Shown: one piece after another, positions 58,544 through 64,000 of the stretch | Numbering within the stretch: the first letter of the stretch is position 1 | Layout: the number at the start of each line of letters is the position of its first letter | Origin: Erythroxylum novogranatense | Taxonomy: Eukaryota > Streptophyta > Magnoliopsida > Malpighiales > Erythroxylaceae | DNA: 64,000 nt | NCBI GenBank assembly: GCA_029891385.1 | Contig: CM057235.1 | Location: 11,279,001 to 11,343,000, forward strand | Direction: 5' to 3' | The notes under the pieces: generated by a model | Told to the model about the DNA's origin: nothing | Database searches by the model: none | Seen by the model: only the letters and a program-made list of their open reading frames with translations | Position numbers and translations under genes: made by a program

Positions 58544-59222
58544 TGTAGCGCACCCTTACCATAGGGTATCCACCGGAACGCCCGTAGGTCATTCCGATAA
58601 ATATCCCACGACAAGAGACCACTACTGACAACAACCGCTACACTCCTCATGGCATCACAATCATAAGACAGTAATAAGAAATTGACTACTTTTTAAAACC
58701 AAATTGGATTCCGTTTCATTCACTTAAAACTCAGTAATTTACAACTGTCAGTACTTTTTAATTTACACATGATCCAAACACTGCACATTAAGTATCATAC
58801 TGTACTGTACAAGAAACAGATCTAACTATAAGTCTCCAAAAGAAAGCCCAGCTGACCAACCTTTGAGCCATTGCTTCTATCGCCAATCCACAGTATACGG
58901 CTCTACAGTCTTGAGGGAGCTATCTGTCTACACTTAGGCCTGAAAAATAAATTGCAATTTTAGATGAGTTTGGGAATTCAATGAGAAACCATCATCGATG
59001 GTTCTCCCAATTCATGCATCATATAAGCATGAAACAGTATACACGCAGTAATTAAACAAAACACAACATTGATATGGTTACCGTACAATTACAGACACAG
59101 AACAATAAATATTCACCCAGTTAACAATATTGCCAAACATTCAATCCGGTATGCAATGCACATGTGACTCTTTTCCAGTTCATTTCAGTATTGTGACCGA
59201 GCGCATAACAGTGATCAGTATA

Positions 59223-59310
59223 GACGCGTCTGGGGAGAATTATCTCCCGTCGAGCTCGAGGCTCGGTTCAGTATATCGAGCTCTAGGCTCGGTTCAGTAC
59301 AGTGGCGTCT
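59223..59310. repeat. Tandem TCGAGCTCGAGGCTCGGTTC units with palindromes
   Basis: TCGAGCTCGA (59250-59259) is a perfect palindrome, and a related copy starts at 59276 (TCGAGCTCTAGGCTCGG). GACGCGTC (59223-59230) and GGGAGAATTATCTCCC (59233-59248) are further inverted motifs. Confidence 0.85.
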
Positions 59311-61040
59311 CGGTTCACAATTTTCCTTTTTAACAGTGCGATGCATTTGTGCATGAATGCACATGTCCCATATCAGTAAACATGGTAATACACAGTCCAA
59401 ATACACAATATAATCATACAATCCAATTAACAGTTGCCTAATGCTTATTTCACAGTCAATTGAGCCATATATAACCACATAATCCCGTAGGCGCCAATTC
59501 ACGCCTTAATCCACGTAATCCCCGTAAGGCAATCAATTTACAACAATAATTCATGTATTCCCCGTAGGGCAATCAAACCACAGTTAACACATAGATTGGA
59601 ATAACCAACTAAGTTACTCACCTAATAACTTCCGCGCTAGCGCCAGGAAGTCTCTGCCAAGTCTGTGGAACGATGGTCCACTTGAGCCTCTATAGCAAGT
59701 TAAATGAATAGCCATTACCATCGGTATACTTGAAATGACTAAATAATGCACATGAAATCAGTAAAATGTGTATAATGCATGTTCATGGTAATCCTGGCCC
59801 TAATGCAATATTTTCCCATAATAAAATTCTATCAAAAATTAGAAATCTATAGGCGCTGACGGTGTGCCAATCGGACCTCTATAGGTCCCCAATTAAATAA
59901 AACAGTGGTTCACATGTTCCGTCAATAGGGGCTACGTCAAATTCCCGTCTAAAAATTCCCGTTTTCTCATAAAATGAAATTAAATATTCAACGAATCCGA
60001 TGCCTCTGGAATCAGGTCAATCGGACATCGAACGGAAAAGTTATTCACGAAAGAAACCAAAACTCAACAATTTATATTTTTATAAATAACCCTTATTTCC
60101 CCCCTTTTTTTCTGATTTCCAACCAAACTTCCAACACCCATAACTCTTTCTACACATTTCTGAAAAATGGAAAATATACCTTGTTGGAAAGCTTATGAAA
60201 AGCTCTACAATTGTCAAGAAGTCCATAAAAATCAATTCCAACCCTAAGGGTGTCAAATATCCCATCAAACCTTCTGCCTACTCAATTCCCATTAACACAG
60301 GGCAGTACATTGGCAATTTCATAACTCACTGATTCTTCAGTAATAAATTACCAAAAAAATATGGTCAATAAGTTAACAATGTCCTAAACAACTTTCATGA
60401 ACAATCCAACATCAAATTATATTGCTAAACAAGTCAATTAATTCATCTAATGTTACTGTCCCTGAAATCCTTCAATTTGGGCAGTAACCTTACAAGAAGC
60501 ATAACTTCCAGTATAAAAGTCAATAAAATCAGAACTTTATATCCCTAAAAAGATAACATCTCAAACTTCAATTTTCATGAAGCACTAATCATCCAATTCG
60601 ATCTCTATCAATTTCAAAACTGTTATGGAAACTACTGTTATGATCAGCCATTCATAACCTAATGTAGGGGCAATTTTTGAAAAATCATAACTCCCAATTC
60701 TGACTTCTAAAAATTACACACAAAATATCACTTTCAAGGTAATCTCTTCCTCTACAACCTTTTAGAAGCTCACTCACACCAATTCAGTCCACATAAAATG
60801 TTAAAATTGCCTCCAATCAGTAAACTCACAAAATCACACTTAAGCTAGGTTTCATCCAAAATGCTCAAAACCAGTCATTAGTAATCAATTCATATCTCCC
60901 AATATAAAATTCTAAAAATAGCAAGATCAGTAGCAATGGAAAGATAATTCAATATGCTACAACTTCCATGGAGACCATTTTCCCTAATTCCATCTCAATT
61001 AATTCATAAAAATCAACAAAATTCAGATGTCATGGTTGCG

Positions 61041-61070
61041 GTTACTGTTCACCGGCAATGGAACAGTAAC
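61041..61070. repeat. Inverted repeat GTTACTGTTC / GAACAGTAAC
   Basis: It has perfect 10-base arms around a 10-base loop, in the cassette zone of the LTR. Single ACAGTAAC or ACTGTTAT motifs recur nearby (60630-60650, 61210). Confidence 0.95.
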
Positions 61071-61851
61071 TTTCCATTCAAAAATTCACCCTTCTATTAT
61101 TGAAATTTAACAACACCTATTTCACACTAAATTGAAGCCAACATCCCAAAGTTTCAGTGGCCACTGACCTTACCTCATTTGCATTACTACACAATAAATT
61201 ATGAACAAAACAGTAACATCAATTTCAACTCTAGCTTTCCACTCAACATCACCTAGCCTTAAACCCATTTCTTCAAACCATATTAGTCATTACTTTAATG
61301 CCTACATGAACCTAATACATACCCTAAACCTCTTATTAATCACCCCTCACTATCATGGCATTTAATTCCATATGCAAATCTTATTTAAAACTCAAACCTT
61401 AAATGAAATCTTACCTAATACAAAACCTCCTTCAAGCTTCAACTTCTAACTTCTACACCAAAGTACCAACCTCCTTCCCTTCCCAAGCATATACCAAACT
61501 CATCATCATCTAGCTTTGATGGGAGTAAAAGATGGTAGCATAAAGTTATGGAGAAAATGAGAAAAGGAGAGCAAAATTCGATGGTTTAAAAGAAGAGTTG
61601 GTGTTGTATGTGTTTCGGATGGCTTAACAAAGCCTTAAACAATTTCATCCCTCCTTTCCTTTATACACATCCGAAAACAATGAAGAGAAGCATTTAATGC
61701 TACTCTTTCTTGGCAAATTCTCATTGGTTTCTTTTTATTTGAAAAGTCAAATTATCAATTGTTTAATCCAGATCCAAAATGTTACTCCATTTAACTCCAG
61801 TGACCCTACTTACAGTCCCAAAATAATATACCCAATATTACAGTGCCAGTG

Positions 61852-61870
61852 GGTAGCAATTTTTGCTACC
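61852..61870. repeat. Stem-loop GGTAGCAA-TTT-TTGCTACC
   Basis: It has perfect 8-base arms and a 3-base loop, upstream of the LTR TATA box on the minus strand. Confidence 0.9.
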
Positions 61871-62205
61871 GAGAATCGACCGGTTCGCCAATTGACGATT
61901 TTGCCGGTCCGGGAATTGTCTCCGGAAAAATCCAAAAAAATTCCTAAAAATTCCTAAAAATGTAAAACGATTTATGGTGCAATCCAAATGATTTTTCAAA
62001 CTCAATTATCCCATTAATTTCATACAGAAGTTCAATTTCAACCTTAAGCCGGAAAATGTCATGAATGCATGTATACTATGTGCATGTACAACCAATCAAT
62101 AATTATAGAGGCTATATGCTGTATATGCATGCCGAGATATAATTAAATATCCCGAACTCGTCCCAATTACCAAAATGCCCTTCCTATAGGAGAGGGAATG
62201 TTACA

Positions 62206-63033
62206 ATTCTTCCCTCCTAACAAAAATTTCGTCCTCGAAATTCTTACCTGATTGATCGAAAAGGTGAGGATACTGTCTCCTCATATGCTCCTCGGTCTCC
62301 CTGGTAGCCTCCTCAGTCGAATGGTTCCGCCAGAGAACCTTCACCAGTGGAATACTCTTATTCCTCAGTTGTTTCACCTGAGACCCGATAATCTGAATCG
62401 GCTCCTCCACATAACTCAAATTACTGGAGACCTCAATCTCTTGAGCCGGTATCACATGTGTCGGATCTGACCGATACCGTCAGAGCATACTCACATGAAA
62501 GACGTCATGTAACTGAGACATCTCACTCGATAAAGCTAGCTCAGAGGCCAAAGGTCCGATCCTCTCGGGATCTCATATGGACCAATGTACCTAGGGCTTA
62601 ACTTACCCTTTCTCCCAAATCTCAAGACACCACGCCACGGTGACACCGTAAGAATACTCATCACCCATATCATACTCAATGTCCCTCCTATGCCGATCCA
62701 CATAGCTCTTACATCATCCCGAGCGCGCCTGATGCGACTCAATCGATCCTCACTTTATCAACAAGATCCTGAATCACCAGACCCTCAATCATCCTCTCAC
62801 CCTCTTCATCCCAATACAGAGGCGATCTACACGGCGCCCATACAAAGGCCTCATATGGAGCCATCCCGATGCTACTATGATAATGATTGTTATAAGCAAA
62901 TTCAATCGTATGATATCGATCCCACGCTCCTCTCGAACTCTAATACACAAGCCCAAAGCATATCCTCAACAATCTTAATCGTCCTCTCACTCGCCCATCC
63001 GTCCGAGGATGAAATGTCAGATCGAATTTAGCT
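62206..63033 (-). pseudogene. Tekay integrase C-terminal part and chromodomain
   Basis: The minus strand reads IEFAYNNHYHSSIGMAPYEA (near 62895-62840), then SPWRGVLRFGRKGKLSPRYI and LHDVFHVSML. From 62455 to 62204 it then reads the chromodomain-bearing tail (IPLVKVLWRNHSTEEAT, RRQYPHLFDQSGKNFEDEI). A variant RETEEH replaces the usual WEPLEAM, so the third aromatic-cage-like Trp is lost. Frames change at about 62540 and 62750. Confidence 0.85.
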
Positions 63034-64000
63034 TAGTACCCATAGCCGATCAGAACTCGCGTAACCTCAAGTAAATCTGGGATTCTCGCCGACACTATCG
63101 ACACCGGGACCCCATGCAGTCTCACTATCTCTGCCACATACTTCTGGGCCAACTGATCCATGGTATTATTCTCCCTCACTGGTAAGAAATGGGCCGATTT
63201 AGTCAACCGGTCCACTATGACCCAGATAGCATCATCTTTGCGACGCCCCAGGCAACCCCATAATGAAATCCATGGTGATCCGTTCCCATTTCCACTCCGG
63301 AATGGGCAACGAATGAAGCTTCCCCACTGGAGCTTGGTGCTCACTTTAACTTGCTGGCACGTCAAACACCTGGACACATACTCAGCTACCTGCTTCTTCA
63401 TACCAGGCCACCAGAAATGTTGCTTAAGGGTGTTATACATCTTGGTAGTACCAGGATGCATAGCATATGTGGCCATGTGAGCCTCCTCCAGTATCTCTCG
63501 CCTCAGATCATCCACATCAGGTACACAAAGCCTCTGCCCTATCCATAGAGTCTCATCTCTCACATCAAACTCAGATCTCGAATCAGCTTTCACTTTCTCA
63601 ATCAGTCTCACCATAACAGGATCCTTATCCTGAACTCTCCTGATCCTGTCCAGTAGCATCGGTCTCAGTCTCATTGTAGTCAATAATACTCCATCCTGCT
63701 CCAGATTCATCTGCACATTCAAAGCCCTCAATTGAATCAAATTAGGCAACCTCATAGCCTGAATCTGAGCTGTACTAATGTGTGACTTCCTACTCAGAGC
63801 ATCTGCCACCACATTGGCTTTCCCAGGATGATACTCGATAGTACAATCGTAATCCTTCAACAACTCCAGCCACCTCCTCTGTCTCAAATTCAACTCTCTC
63901 TGGCTCAGTAGGTATCTCAAACTCTTATGGTCAGTAAAGATTTGAAAGGTCTCACCATACAGGTAATGCCTCCAAATCTTCAAATAAATACAACTGCTAG
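63034..64000 (-). pseudogene. Tekay RNase H end and integrase, long open frame with shifts
   Basis: From 63983 the minus strand is open for 316 codons. It reads [20 protein letters not shown] (RNase H), then [19 protein letters not shown]. The integrase zinc region follows ([22 protein letters not shown]), then [20 protein letters not shown] and [11 protein letters not shown]. Between CQQVK (about 63342) and GRRKDD (about 63245) the frame is shifted and then restored, replacing the conserved [11 protein letters not shown] block that carries the first catalytic Asp. Shortly after SIVS the frame is lost again. The ATG at 63983 is internal, since homology continues beyond the window. Confidence 0.9.

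Larger units (their letters stand above)
58544..62205 (-). repeat. 3' LTR of the minus-strand Tekay element (3.66 kb)
   Basis: The ends are TGTAGCGCACCC at 58544 and GGGAATGTTACA at 62205. The flanking base at the right is the polypurine tract (minus strand GGAGGGAAGAAT). A minus-strand TATAAAGG lies at 61658-61665. Inverted motifs lie at 59223-59310, 61041-61070 and 61852-61870. Confidence 0.85.
58544..64000 (-). mobile_element. Minus-strand Tekay/Del element leaving the window
   Basis: On its own strand it reads RNase H, integrase, chromodomain, polypurine tract and 3' LTR. It interrupts the plus-strand Tekay LTR. The 5' half is beyond 64000. The protein-coding part is the least decayed in the window but still has frameshifts. 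Confidence 0.85.

Overview
This window is plant nuclear DNA, most likely from a eudicot with a repeat-rich genome; the species cannot be named from the sequence. The evidence is the density of plant LTR retrotransposon lineages (Tekay/Del chromoviruses, Athila/Tat-type Ty3, Tork/Angela- and SIRE-type Ty1/copia), a plant L1-type LINE, an Au-like SINE, a 5S-bearing Cassandra-type LTR, and the first exons of a plant FURRY/MOR2-like gene. I found no intact protein gene, tRNA gene or CRISPR array. Every recognisable coding region is a decayed transposon gene or a pseudogene.

Left third (1-34263): the window opens inside a dead Ty1/copia element whose 3' LTR ends at about 5099, exactly where the RNase H-integrase-chromodomain part of a Tekay element begins (5100-6760, LTR 6769-9437, with a 1.6 kb purine-rich minisatellite just after the TATA box). 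Next comes a minus-strand Tekay-like LTR remnant (9438 to about 13760), split by a solo copia LTR (9953-11379, duplication CGGTC). A second, nearly full-length but dead Tekay element follows (14237-34263). Its 5' end is a short Cassandra-like LTR with a 5S rRNA segment, quite unlike its own 3.4 kb 3' LTR. It was interrupted by a solo LTR (17194-19535) and by a non-autonomous minus-strand element with 4.1 kb LTRs around a 610-base interior (21944-30796, duplication ATGAA).

Middle (34264-42729): minus-strand exons 1-3 of a FURRY-like gene remain, with a nonsense codon and two destroyed splice acceptors, so it is a pseudogene. The second Tekay element sits in or just beyond intron 3. Upstream lie an Au-like SINE relic, AT-rich DNA, a solo SIRE-type LTR (37864-38791, duplication GACTT) and a LINE 3' fragment.

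Right third (42730-64000): an Athila/Tat element (LTR, primer site, gag) was broken by a Tekay LTR fragment and by a solo copia LTR (46510-48624, duplication TTAAG). A minus-strand LINE (about 51250-56330) was broken by a solo Athila/Tat LTR (54624-55966, duplication CTTGT). Another Athila/Tat LTR remnant, the left end of a plus-strand Tekay LTR, and a minus-strand Tekay element that leaves the window close the region.

The most interesting structures are the chimeric Cassandra/Tekay 5' end, family-specific palindrome cassettes repeated inside almost every LTR, the minisatellite at a retrotransposon transcription start, and the methylation-like decay of the FURRY splice sites.
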